From Streptomyces althioticus (GTDB lineage Bacteria; Actinomycetota; Actinomycetes; Streptomycetales; Streptomycetaceae), in NCBI GenBank assembly GCA_014649355.1, contig BMSW01000005.1, positions 474,883-538,882 of the forward strand: a stretch of DNA of 64,000 bases, written 5' to 3'. Made by a program: the position numbers and the translations under genes. The stretch's first letter is position 1. Each line of letters opens with the position of its first letter. Shown piece after piece: positions 9,701 to 17,076 of this stretch. The notes below the pieces were generated by a model, which did not search any database, was not told where the DNA came from, and saw only the letters and a program-made list of their open reading frames with translations.

Positions 9701-10222
9701 CCGGCGCTGCCCCGGCTGGTGGTGGTCGTGGACGACCTCGACCAGCTGGTCTCCCCCGCGCTCGGCGCGCCCGGCCGGCCGGCCGCGGGGTCGGTGATGC
9801 GGGCGCTGGAGGCGGTGGCGCGGGACGGTGAGCGGCTCGGGGTGCATCTGGTCGCGGCGACCGCGCCGTGTCCGCGGACGGCGCAGACCGAGCCGGTGAA
9901 GCAGGCGTCGCTGCGGGTGGCGCTGGACGCGCCGGTCGTGGGGCGGGGTCCTGACGATCCCGCGCCGGGGCGGGGGCGGCTGGTCCGTGCGGACGGGTGG
10001 GGGACGGAGTTCCAGGGCGGGCGGGTGACGGGGCGGATTCCGCGGACCGCGACGCTGCGGCCGACGGTGGTGCCGCTGGAGTGGCACCGGATGGGCGACC
10101 CGCCGGCCCGCCGCCAGGTCCGCGAGCTCGGGAACGGGCCCACGGACCTCGCGCTCCTCGCCAGCGCCCTGGACCGAGCAGCCCGCCAGGTCGCGTCCCC
10201 GCGGGTCCCGTCCCTCCTGTAA
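6797..10222 (+). CDS. FHA-domain and FtsK/SpoIIIE-type (EccC/EssC-like) ATPase
   Basis: 1141 residues from ATG 6797, after AGAAGGGA at 6776-6783. Residues 1-95 look like a small beta-grasp domain. An FHA domain follows at about 105-190, with IRIGRS, DPDVSRLHC and DLGSTNGTTLDG, the phosphothreonine-binding signature. A Pro/Arg-rich disordered region runs from about 215 to 460, then two RecA-like regions. The last has a nucleotide loop GPSGSGRTE (about 831-839) and Walker B LVVVVDDLDQL (about 975). The Walker A lysine is replaced by arginine. FHA plus FtsK architecture is that of type VII secretion ATPases (EssC/EccC), but no WXG100, EccB, EccD or mycosin genes are nearby and no transmembrane helix is obvious. 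Function unknown. Confidence 0.85.
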   Translation: MQIRLTVVDPLGPSSPVRERAMSCDVLVTAPAGTALAAVASALASAVSGGDGSSGSSGAPVLYAGDQRLDAQRCTLGEPPLIDGAVLAVGAPGEPEPHPELDAAPTRLHVVAGPDAGGVHLLHGGEIRIGRSADADVPLDDPDVSRLHCAVTVGADGRVSVADLGSTNGTTLDGRAVGARPVRLTPGALLRIGESALRLTPAEGPSARTATTPDGEGHVRVPGPRTAGAERDTGGAPGPADLGGAPEGPRAPTHHAHGSADWATPARAAAPPSGPVSHVPEQSGPPEAERRDGGSQAQRTVRIATRGDVPRMPQGRRVSRPVPAGETHAGRGQANGLYAGPAHAPTRDEAPTAHPGHPAGSHPAGPPPAGPTGRTTGDARDGRYADATAAQTADTPDGTRKGTPVRGTDVPEPPRARRRGGIGAWARRLTGGRTERDADAAFDDPPRGAGYAPAPAVPAQPETWPDPATLLLTALGPGPRLWERGPDHPEALAVRLGTADRPAPDGSGLLPVVPATVGLREVGALGLAGPRERLSGLARAALAQLAALHSPDTLEIVLIAADPSRPSEERTAEWSWLGWLPHLRPGHGQDCRLLLAHDREQAAARADELLRRLADHDHAGAPADAGPFTVVVVDGDPGGADVRDALARLAVEGPRAGVHLLCLAETPAASPASPLTETYEAACAVAPAFRDCGAVALLSGDVATALRLLRVARTGDGSPPGPVGHGTLATVDAVSAAWAERFARALAPLRPDGPAAGPHPRVSAPLPPSARLLDELGLARATPASLMARWADAADDTGALGGRAAAVLGAGPRGPVTADLAADGPHLLVEGPSGSGRTELLRAVVASLAAAERPDRLGIVLVDGRGGPVAGSGAGEGLLVCTDVPHVSTHLSADDPVRMREFAQSLSAELKRRAELLGRSDFAEWHTGRELADRMVAQRTAANGDLDSPPSATVRLRPGADRRKTQAAPALPRLVVVVDDLDQLVSPALGAPGRPAAGSVMRALEAVARDGERLGVHLVAATAPCPRTAQTEPVKQASLRVALDAPVVGRGPDDPAPGRGRLVRADGWGTEFQGGRVTGRIPRTATLRPTVVPLEWHRMGDPPARRQVRELGNGPTDLALLASALDRAARQVASPRVPSLL

Positions 10223-10681
10223 CCGGCTGCCCTCCGGGGCGCGGGGAACGAACCACCCGTAGCTGGGGCGGCAGCCGGCCCGCAGCGGCGGTGGGGCGCT
10301 TCCCGCGTCCGCGACAGAAGCACCCCTCAGGGGCGCGGGGAACTGCGCGACCAGCCACCAACCACCCGCACCCGACGCCGACAACGTGCGCGGCACGGCA
10401 CACAAGGCACCGAACCCCACTCACGGCGCCAGCCAGGCACCGCCTGCGCCCACCCGTGCCGCCCCAAGCGGCACGACCGCCCGCAGCCAGGACGTCCCCC
10501 AGGGGCGCGGGGAACTGCGCGACCAGCCACGAACCACCCGCACCCGACGCCGACAACGTGCGCGGCACAGCACACAAAGCTCCGAACCCCACTCACGGCG
10601 CCAGCCAGGCACCGCCTGCGCCCACCCGTGCCGCCCCAAGCGGCACGACCGCCCGCAGCCAGGGGGCGGCCCCGCACGTGA
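10223..10681. repeat. Noncoding tandem repeat, 172-bp unit, two full copies plus a fragment
   Basis: Copies start at 10329 and 10501 with AGGGGCGCGGGGAACTGCGC and are about 95% identical. Each carries an internal hairpin CGTGCCGC-CCCAA-GCGGCACG (10455-10475 and 10627-10647). A fragment near 10235 repeats only GGGGCGCGGGGAAC. The start motif is the reverse complement of the motif in the 2870-3260 array. Long frames on either strand here are repeats read as protein and are not credible genes. Confidence 0.85.
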
Positions 10682-10824
10682 CACGTGGTCACGACGTGGT
10701 CACGATCGTCGAGTTGACACAGGACGCGCTCTTGCCACCCCCTCGCCCCAGGCGTAGACCAGACCGCACGGAACAGCGCTCGAACGTTCGGCCAAGTACG
10801 ACGGAGTACGAGAACGGGGCAGTG
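10682..10824 (+). promoter_or_regulatory. Promoter/operator region of the sugar ABC transporter operon
   Basis: Contains an 11-bp direct repeat CGTGGTCACGA at 10684-10694 and 10695-10705, a TTGACA hexamer at 10714-10719, and a perfect palindrome CGAACGTTCG at 10781-10790. The palindrome with central CG is typical of LacI-family operators that control Streptomyces sugar uptake operons, but no LacI gene is adjacent. A matching -10 was not found. Site functions are inferred. Confidence 0.45.
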
Positions 10825-12249
10825 ATGCGCAGGACGAGCAGGAACTTCCGGATACGCGGGGCGGCCGGGCGGCACGGTCCGGTCCTCCCCTCCCGACGGG
10901 CCGTCAGGGCCGCCGCGGCACTCGCCGCAGGCGTGCTCGCGGTCTCCCTCACCGCCTGCGGAGGCGACGACGGCGGCGACGGTGGCGGCGACGACAAGGG
11001 CAAGGCGTCCGGGGACACCGGAACCACCCTCACCCTGCCGAAGCTGGACGGCCAGACCCTGGAGGTCGCGGCCGTGTGGACCGGTGCGGAGCAGAAGAAC
11101 TTCAAGCAGGTCCTCGCGGAGTTCGAGAAGCGCACCGGCGCCAAGGTGACCTTCGTCCCCGCCCAGGACCCGATCATCAACTTCCTCGGCTCGAAGATCG
11201 CGGGCGGCGCCCCGCCGGACGTGGCGATGCTGCCGCAGCCCGGCGCGATCAAGCAGGCCGTGGAGAAGAACTGGGCCAAGCCGCTCGGCCCGGAGGCCAC
11301 CAAGGAGCTGGCGAAGAACTACTCGCAGGGCTGGCAGGACATCGGCAAGGTCGACGGCAAGCAGTACGGCGTCTACTACAAGGCCGCGAACAAGTCGCTG
11401 ATCTGGTACAACGCCCAGGTCTTCGAGAACGCGGGCGCGTCCGAGCCGAAGACCTGGGACGAGCTGCTGAACACCGCGCAGATGGTCTACGACTCCGGCG
11501 TCACCCCGTTCTCCGTCGGCGGCGCCGACGGCTGGACCCTCACCGACTGGTTCGAGAACATCTACCTCTCGCAGGCGGGCCCGGAGAAGTACGACCAGCT
11601 CGCGAAGCACGAGATCAAGTGGACGGACCCGTCCGTCAAGGAGGCGCTGACCACCCTCGCCGAGGTCTGGGGCAAGAAGGACTACCTCGCGGGCGGCCCC
11701 AACGGCGCGCTGCAGACGGAGTTCCCGGCGTCCGTGACGCAGACCTTCACCGGCGGCGACCAGCCCAAGGCCGGCATGGTCTACGAGGGCGACTTCGTGC
11801 AGGTGAACATCGGCGAGACCAAGGCGAAGGTCGGCACCGACGCGAAGGTGTTCCCGTTCCCCTCGGTCGGCGACACCCCGCCCGTGGTGTCGGGCGGCGA
11901 CGCGGCGGTGATCCTGGAGGACTCCGAGGCGGCGCAGGCCCTGGTGACGTTCCTCGCCTCCCCGGACGCGGCGGGCATCCAGGCGAAGCTCGGCGGCTAC
12001 CTCTCGCCGAACAAGAACGTGCCGGAGTCGGCGTACCCGAACGAGGTCCAGCAGAAGATGGCCAAGGCGCTGATCGACGCCGGCGACGACTTCCGCTTCG
12101 ACATGTCCGACCAGGCCCCGCAGGCCTTCGGCGGCACACCCGGCAAGGGTGAGTGGAAGGCGCTCCAGGACTTCCTGAAGAACCCGGCGGACGTGGCCGG
12201 CACCCAGGCGAAGCTGGAGGCCGACGCGGCCGCGGCGTACGGGAACTGA
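10825..12249 (+). CDS. Sugar ABC transporter substrate-binding lipoprotein
   Basis: 474 residues starting at ATG 10825. A long, Arg-rich 44-residue signal peptide ends in the lipobox SLTAC, with Cys45 as the lipidation site, then a Gly/Asp-rich linker. The body is a family-1 extracellular solute-binding protein: VAAVWTGAEQKNFKQVLAEF, then FVPAQDPIINFLGSKIAGGA, then PPDVAMLPQPGAIKQ. Such proteins bind oligosaccharides or sugars outside the membrane and deliver them to the permeases. Two permease genes follow at once, six bases and a four-base overlap apart, so the three form one operon. No ATPase is encoded; Streptomyces commonly shares the MsiK ATPase between sugar importers. The sugar is unknown. 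Confidence 0.9.
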   Translation: MRRTSRNFRIRGAAGRHGPVLPSRRAVRAAAALAAGVLAVSLTACGGDDGGDGGGDDKGKASGDTGTTLTLPKLDGQTLEVAAVWTGAEQKNFKQVLAEFEKRTGAKVTFVPAQDPIINFLGSKIAGGAPPDVAMLPQPGAIKQAVEKNWAKPLGPEATKELAKNYSQGWQDIGKVDGKQYGVYYKAANKSLIWYNAQVFENAGASEPKTWDELLNTAQMVYDSGVTPFSVGGADGWTLTDWFENIYLSQAGPEKYDQLAKHEIKWTDPSVKEALTTLAEVWGKKDYLAGGPNGALQTEFPASVTQTFTGGDQPKAGMVYEGDFVQVNIGETKAKVGTDAKVFPFPSVGDTPPVVSGGDAAVILEDSEAAQALVTFLASPDAAGIQAKLGGYLSPNKNVPESAYPNEVQQKMAKALIDAGDDFRFDMSDQAPQAFGGTPGKGEWKALQDFLKNPADVAGTQAKLEADAAAAYGN

Positions 12250-12255
12250 CCGGGG

Positions 12256-13605
12256 ATGGCGGCGGACACGGCGGCGGGGGCCGCGAAGACGGCCCCCGCC
12301 GCTCCCAGGTCGCGCAAGAGCGTCACCGGCACCCGCAGGACCGTGGCGGCGCTGTTCCTGCTGCCCGCCCTGGTGCTGCTCGGGGCGCTCGTGGTCTACC
12401 CGATCGGGTACTCGGTCATCCGCAGCTTCTACGACCAGTCCGGCGACTCCTTCGCCGGGTTCGACAACTACCAGGCGCTGTTCACCGACGACGGCATCCG
12501 CACCGCGCTGAAGAACAACATCGTCTGGGTGGTGTTCGCCCCGACGGTCGCGACCGCGCTCGGTCTGGTCTTCGCGGTGCTCACCGAACGGGTGCGCTGG
12601 GGCACGGCGTTCAAGCTGGTCGTCTTCATGCCGATGGCCATCTCCATGCTGGCGGCGGGCATCATCTTCCGTCTCGTCTACGACCAGGACCCCGACAAGG
12701 GCGTGGCGAACGCCGTGTGGGTGGGTGTGCACGACACCTTCGCCCAGTCCTCGGCGTTCCCGAAGGCGCATCCGGGCCGCGAGTCGCCGCTGGAGCCGGC
12801 CGGCGGGGGCGCGTTCGTCACCAAGGGCACGGTGAGCGCCGGGGACACGGTGACGCTGCCGCTGGTGGGGGTCGCCCCGGACGTGATGCCGGACGACGCG
12901 AAGCCGGCCGCGGCGCCCAAGCCGGAGGACGACCGGATCACCGGCTCCACCTGGCAGGACTTCACCCGCGGCAAGGGCGTCGGCACCCTCAACCAGGTGG
13001 ACTCCTCCGAGCTGGGCTACGCCGGGATGCGGATCGAGGCGGTGAAGGACGGCGAGGTGGTGGAGACGGCCACGGCCGCCGCCGACGGCACGTTCTCCTT
13101 CTCGTCCAAGGCCGACGGGGCGCACCTGCGGCTGCCCGCGAGCAACTTCACGGAGCCGTACAACGGGCTCGACTGGCTCGGCCCCTCGCTGGTCACTCCG
13201 GCCATCATCGGCTCGTACATCTGGATGTGGGCCGGGTTCGCGATGGTGCTGATCGCGGCCGGGCTCGCGGGCATGCCCCGTGAGCTGCTGGAGGCCGCAC
13301 GAGTGGACGGCGCCAACGAATGGCAGGTGTTCCGGCGGGTCACGGTGCCGCTGCTCGCACCGGTGCTCGCGGTGGTCACCGTCACCTTGATGATCAACGT
13401 CCTGAAGGTGTTCGACCTGGTGTTCATCATCGCGCCGGGCTCGTCGCAGGACGACGCCAACGTCCTCGCCCTGGAGCTGTACCGCAAGGGCTTCTCCGAG
13501 GACCAGCCGGGCGTCGCCAGCGCCATCGCGGTGTTCCTGCTGCTGCTGGTGATCCCGGTGATGTGGTTCAACGTACGGCGGCTGAGGCGGGAGGTGCGGC
13601 GATGA
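12256..13605 (+). CDS. Sugar ABC transporter permease with large extracytoplasmic insertion (MalF-like)
   Basis: 449 residues, about 150 longer than a usual permease of this family. Helices 1-3 lie at about 30-52, 85-110 and 118-142. Residues about 145-305 are an inserted hydrophilic domain with beta-strand character (for example GAFVTKGTVSAGDTVTLPLV and EVVETATAAADGTFSFSS). Helices then resume at about 312. The EAA loop MPRELLEAARVDGANEWQVF starts near 341. The insert sits between helices 3 and 4, where MalF has its P2 loop that contacts the maltose-binding protein. It starts six bases after the binding-protein stop, and its TGA overlaps the next ATG. Confidence 0.9.
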   Translation: MAADTAAGAAKTAPAAPRSRKSVTGTRRTVAALFLLPALVLLGALVVYPIGYSVIRSFYDQSGDSFAGFDNYQALFTDDGIRTALKNNIVWVVFAPTVATALGLVFAVLTERVRWGTAFKLVVFMPMAISMLAAGIIFRLVYDQDPDKGVANAVWVGVHDTFAQSSAFPKAHPGRESPLEPAGGGAFVTKGTVSAGDTVTLPLVGVAPDVMPDDAKPAAAPKPEDDRITGSTWQDFTRGKGVGTLNQVDSSELGYAGMRIEAVKDGEVVETATAAADGTFSFSSKADGAHLRLPASNFTEPYNGLDWLGPSLVTPAIIGSYIWMWAGFAMVLIAAGLAGMPRELLEAARVDGANEWQVFRRVTVPLLAPVLAVVTVTLMINVLKVFDLVFIIAPGSSQDDANVLALELYRKGFSEDQPGVASAIAVFLLLLVIPVMWFNVRRLRREVRR

Positions 13606-14516
13606 GCGCGGGCGCCGGAAGCGTCACCAAGGCGGGTGTGCGGCCCGCGGAGCCCGTCCGGGCGGAGCGGTCGCTGGGGTCCCGGCTCGCCGGATGGGTC
13701 AGCGGCGGGGCGGTCCGCGTCTTCCTGATCGTCGTCGGCCTGTTCTGGCTGGTGCCGACGATCGGGCTGCTGCTGGCCAGCCTGCGCTCGCCGGAGGACA
13801 TGGCGGTGGACGGGTGGTGGACGGTGTTCACCGAGCCGTCCGAGCTGACCTTCGGCGCGTACCGGACCCTGCTCGAGAACGACGACATCACCGCCTCGCT
13901 GCTGAACACGGTGTACATCACCGTGCCGGCGACCGTGCTGGTGGTGGTGATCGGCGCGCTGGCCGGGTACGCCTTCGCCTGGATGGACTTCCCGGGCCGC
14001 GACTGGTGGTTCCTCGCCGTGGTGGGGCTGCTGGTGGTGCCGGTGCAGGTGGCGCTGATCCCGATCGCCGAACTCTTCGGCACGCTGGGCATCTTCGGCT
14101 CCCTGACCGGTGTGGTGGTGTTCCACGTCGGCTTCGGTCTGCCGTTCGCGGTGTTCCTGCTGCGGAACTTCTTCGCGGAGATCCCCAAAGAGCTGCTGGA
14201 GGCGGCCCGGCTGGACGGCGCGGGTGAACTGCGGCTCTTCGTGCGGGTGGTGATGCCGCTGGCCGGTCCGGCCGTCGCCGCGCTGGGCATCTTCCAGTTC
14301 CTGTGGGTGTGGAACGACATGCTGGTCGCGCTGATCTTCACCGACTCGGGGAGCCAGCCGATCACGGTCGCCCTGCAGACGCAGGTACGGCAGTTCGGGA
14401 ACAACATCGACGTGCTGGCGCCGGGCGCGTTCATCTCGATGGTGGTGCCGCTGGTGGTGTTCTTCGCGTTCCAGCGGCAGTTCGTCTCCGGTGTGATGGC
14501 GGGCGCCGTCAAATAG
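13602..14516 (+). CDS. Sugar ABC transporter permease (MalG-like)
   Basis: 304 residues from ATG 13602, translationally coupled through an ATGA overlap with the upstream permease. Six hydrophobic helices begin with VFLIVVGLFWLVPTIGLLLA. The cytoplasmic EAA loop that docks the ATPase is IPKELLEAARLDGAGELRLF at about 195-214. This subunit pairs with the upstream permease and the lipoprotein to import a sugar. The operon ends at a strong hairpin 20 bases later. Confidence 0.92.
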   Translation: MSAGAGSVTKAGVRPAEPVRAERSLGSRLAGWVSGGAVRVFLIVVGLFWLVPTIGLLLASLRSPEDMAVDGWWTVFTEPSELTFGAYRTLLENDDITASLLNTVYITVPATVLVVVIGALAGYAFAWMDFPGRDWWFLAVVGLLVVPVQVALIPIAELFGTLGIFGSLTGVVVFHVGFGLPFAVFLLRNFFAEIPKELLEAARLDGAGELRLFVRVVMPLAGPAVAALGIFQFLWVWNDMLVALIFTDSGSQPITVALQTQVRQFGNNIDVLAPGAFISMVVPLVVFFAFQRQFVSGVMAGAVK

Positions 14517-14536
14517 GCACATCGCATGCGCAGTTG

Positions 14537-14564
14537 AGGGGCGGACCGGCCGAGGTCCGCCCCT
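14537..14564 (+). terminator. Terminator of sugar ABC operon
   Basis: Perfect 11-bp stem, AGGGGCGGACC at 14537-14547 and complement at 14554-14564, six-base loop, starting 20 bases after the last permease stop. Transcription of the following glycosyltransferase gene must therefore start anew. Confidence 0.8.
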
Positions 14565-14663
14565 TCGTGCGACGTGATTCCCCCGGATGCCGCAGGCGGC
14601 GTAACCAAGGCGGGCCAACGGGCGTTGCCGGGCAGAACGCCCGCGCCGACCGTTGGATGCCCC

Positions 14664-16904
14664 TTGCCCAGGTTCAGTGTCATTGTCCCCGCGTACCAGG
14701 TTCAGGCGTATCTGCGCGAGTGCCTGGAGTCGGTGCTGACCCAGTCGTACCCGGACCTCGAACTGATCGCCGTGGACGACTGCTCGCCCGACGCCTGCGG
14801 TGCGGTGATCGACGAGTTCGCGGCCCGCGACCCGCGGGTGCGGCCGGTGCACCTGCCGGCCAACGTCGGCCTGGGCCCGGCCCGCAACGCCGGCATGGCC
14901 CGCGCGACCGGCGACTACCTGGTGTTCCTGGACGGCGACGACACCCTCACCCCGGACGCGCTGCTCGCCGTCGCCGACCGGCTGAAGGAGACCGGCGACC
15001 CGGACGTCCTGGTCTACGACTATGCCCGCGCCTACTGGACCGGCGAGACCGTCCGCAACCAGGTCGCCGCCCAGCTCGCCGAGCACGGCCCGGCGCCGTT
15101 CACCCTCGCCGACCGGCCGGGGCTGCTCAGCCTGCTCGCGGTGGCGTGGAACAAGGCGTATCGGCGGGAGTTCGTCGAGCGGGAGGGCTTCACCTTCCCG
15201 CCCGGCTACTACGAGGACACCCCGTGGACGTACCCGGTGCTGATGACGGCGGGGACGGTCGCCACGCTCGACCGGGTGTGCGTGCACTACCGGCAGCGGC
15301 GCGCCGGCGGCATCCTGCACACCACCAGCGAGCGCCACTTCGAGGTGTTCGGCCAGTACGACCGGGTCTTCGCCCACCTCGACGCGCACCCCGACCTGGA
15401 GCGCTGGCGGCCGGTGCTGTTCCGCCGCATGGTCGACCACCTGCTCACCGTGTACACCCGCCCGGACCGGCTGCCGCGCGGCTCGCGCGCCGCCTTCCTG
15501 CGCCGGGCCCGCGAGCAGTACCGGCGCCACCGCACGCCCGGCGCACCCGTCCCCGCCCGCGCCCGGGTGCGGCACGCGCTGGTCCGGTTCGGGCTGCACC
15601 GCACCTACCGCGTCCTGCGGCTCGCCGCCTCCCTCGGCCGCCGCGCGGGCCGGGTGCGCCGCCGCGCGCTGCGCGGTCTGCGGCGCGCCCTGCTGCGCTC
15701 CCACTACCGCGTCCAGCGGCTGCTCCCGCTGGACTCCGGCCGCGTCCTGTTCACCGTCGAGGGCGACGGCGGCTACGGCGGCGACCCGGCCGCCCTGGAG
15801 TCCGCGGTCCGCGACCACGCCCCGCGCGTCCGCACCGCCTGGGCGACCCGGCCCGAACTGCACCACACCCTGCCCACCGCCACCCGGCGTCTGGTGCCCG
15901 GCACCGCCGCCCATCTGACCGCGCTCGCCCGCAGCGCGTACGTGGTGACCGACCGCGCGCTGGTGCCGGGGCTGGTCAAGCGCAAGGGGCAGATCCTGGT
16001 GCACACCCCGCCCGGCACCCCGCTGGCGTACGCGGGGCTCGACCTCCAGGACCGTCCGGCGGCGGCCAGGGACACGGACTTCGCGCGGCTGCTCGAGGGC
16101 GTCGACCAGTGGGACCACGTGGTCACCGGCGACCGGCACTCCACGCTGACGTACGAGCGGGTGCTGCCCGGCCGCTACCGCACGCTGGAGTACGGCAGGC
16201 CGCGCGCGGACCGCTTCCACACGGCGACCCCGCAGGACGTGGCCGTGCTGCGGGACTCCCTGGGCGTCCCCGCGGGAGCGGTGGCGATCCTGTACGCGCC
16301 GGCGCCCCGCGACTACCGCCGCACCCCGGTGCGCACCCTCGACCTGGAGCGTGTGGTGCGCCGCCTCGGCCCCCGGTTCGTCATCCTCTCCCGCACGGTG
16401 CGCCCCGACGGCGAGCCGCTCGAGGCGGCCTCCGACCGGGTGGTGGACGTGAGCGCCCACCCGGACGTGATGGCGCTCTGTCTGGCCTCGGACGCCCTGG
16501 TCACCGACTTCTCCCCGCTGATGTGCGACTACGCGGGCCTGGACCGCCCGATCGTGCTGCACGCCGAGGACCGGGAGGCGTACGCGGCGGCCCGCGGACT
16601 CTACGTCGACCCGTGGACCGTCCCGCCCGGCGCGGTCGCGGACAGCGAGGACGAGCTGATCGAGATCTTCGCCGGGGGACGCTGGTGCGGACCGCGCGCG
16701 ACCCGGCTGCGGGCGGCGTTCCGTGACCGTTTCTGCCCGCACGACGACGGCCGTGCGGCGGAGCGGGTGGTGCGCACGGTGCTGCTCGGGGAGTTCGCCG
16801 AACCGTTGGCGGTCCCGCCGGCGCGGCGGCGCCCGGTGCCGGCGGCCGCCGCCGCGCCGGAGACGCCCGTGGTGTCGCTTCCGCCGCAGCCGGCCGTCTT
16901 CTGA
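14664..16904 (+). CDS. GT2 glycosyltransferase fused to a degenerate TagF-like glycerophosphotransferase domain
   Basis: 746 residues if started at TTG 14664, chosen because LPRFSVIVP aligns with the MPRFSIIVP and VPRFSVIVP starts of two paralogs at 17077 and 19280. There is no clear ribosome binding site; GTG 14574 is the alternative. Residues 1-300 are a family-2 glycosyltransferase with VDDCSPD and the DxD-type FLDGDDTL. Residues about 350-730 are a TagF-like (CDP-glycerol glycerophosphotransferase) fold. The key motifs there are changed: HGTPLK reads PGTPLA (about 449-454), TDYSSxMFDYA reads TDFSPLMCDYA, and the RxH strand lacks histidine. The second domain is therefore probably inactive, structural or altered in specificity. 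It is the first gene of the wall-polymer locus. Confidence 0.8.
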   Translation: MPRFSVIVPAYQVQAYLRECLESVLTQSYPDLELIAVDDCSPDACGAVIDEFAARDPRVRPVHLPANVGLGPARNAGMARATGDYLVFLDGDDTLTPDALLAVADRLKETGDPDVLVYDYARAYWTGETVRNQVAAQLAEHGPAPFTLADRPGLLSLLAVAWNKAYRREFVEREGFTFPPGYYEDTPWTYPVLMTAGTVATLDRVCVHYRQRRAGGILHTTSERHFEVFGQYDRVFAHLDAHPDLERWRPVLFRRMVDHLLTVYTRPDRLPRGSRAAFLRRAREQYRRHRTPGAPVPARARVRHALVRFGLHRTYRVLRLAASLGRRAGRVRRRALRGLRRALLRSHYRVQRLLPLDSGRVLFTVEGDGGYGGDPAALESAVRDHAPRVRTAWATRPELHHTLPTATRRLVPGTAAHLTALARSAYVVTDRALVPGLVKRKGQILVHTPPGTPLAYAGLDLQDRPAAARDTDFARLLEGVDQWDHVVTGDRHSTLTYERVLPGRYRTLEYGRPRADRFHTATPQDVAVLRDSLGVPAGAVAILYAPAPRDYRRTPVRTLDLERVVRRLGPRFVILSRTVRPDGEPLEAASDRVVDVSAHPDVMALCLASDALVTDFSPLMCDYAGLDRPIVLHAEDREAYAAARGLYVDPWTVPPGAVADSEDELIEIFAGGRWCGPRATRLRAAFRDRFCPHDDGRAAERVVRTVLLGEFAEPLAVPPARRRPVPAAAAAPETPVVSLPPQPAVF

Positions 16905-16951
16905 CCGTCACCCACCCCGTCCGCCCGTCGTTGCCCCCATTGGGAGTACGC

Positions 16952-17038
16952 ATGTCCCCCGGCTCGTCACGGCCCGCCCCGGCCCGGCCGCCCGCGCGGC
17001 GTCCGACGGGGCGGCCCGGGCGGCGGCCCGCCCGCTGA
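16952..17038 (+). CDS. Possible 28-residue Arg/Pro-rich leader peptide
   Basis: ATG 16952 stands five bases behind GGGAG and opens a 28-codon frame (MSPGSSRPAPARPPARRP, ending RRPAR), closing 38 bases before the start of the next glycosyltransferase gene. Good ribosome-binding signal and position suggest a leader peptide or upstream open frame that might couple to the downstream gene. The composition is also what GC-rich noncoding DNA would give, so this is uncertain. Confidence 0.3.
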   Translation: MSPGSSRPAPARPPARRPTGRPGRRPAR

Positions 17039-17076
17039 GCGGCCGCCGTCACGCCCTCGTCAACGGAAAGAGCAGA

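Noticed and set aside
6797..10222. Type VII secretion locus
   Set aside because: Only the FHA/FtsK gene is present. No WXG100, EccB, EccD, EccE or mycosin gene is in the window.
6586..10420. Two minus-strand open frames of about 1250 codons opposite the FHA/FtsK gene
   Set aside because: They arise from codon bias of the plus-strand gene, have Arg/Ser/Pro/Ala-only composition and no recognisable motif, and overlap a real multi-domain protein.
9997..10824. N-terminal extension of the sugar-binding lipoprotein through the repeat array
   Set aside because: The lipoprotein signal peptide begins at ATG 10825. Upstream residues come from the DNA repeat and the preceding gene.
13017..16742. 1241-codon minus-strand frame over the ABC permease and first GT2-TagF genes
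   Set aside because: Spans three real plus-strand genes and intergenic terminator; no ribosome binding site or motif.
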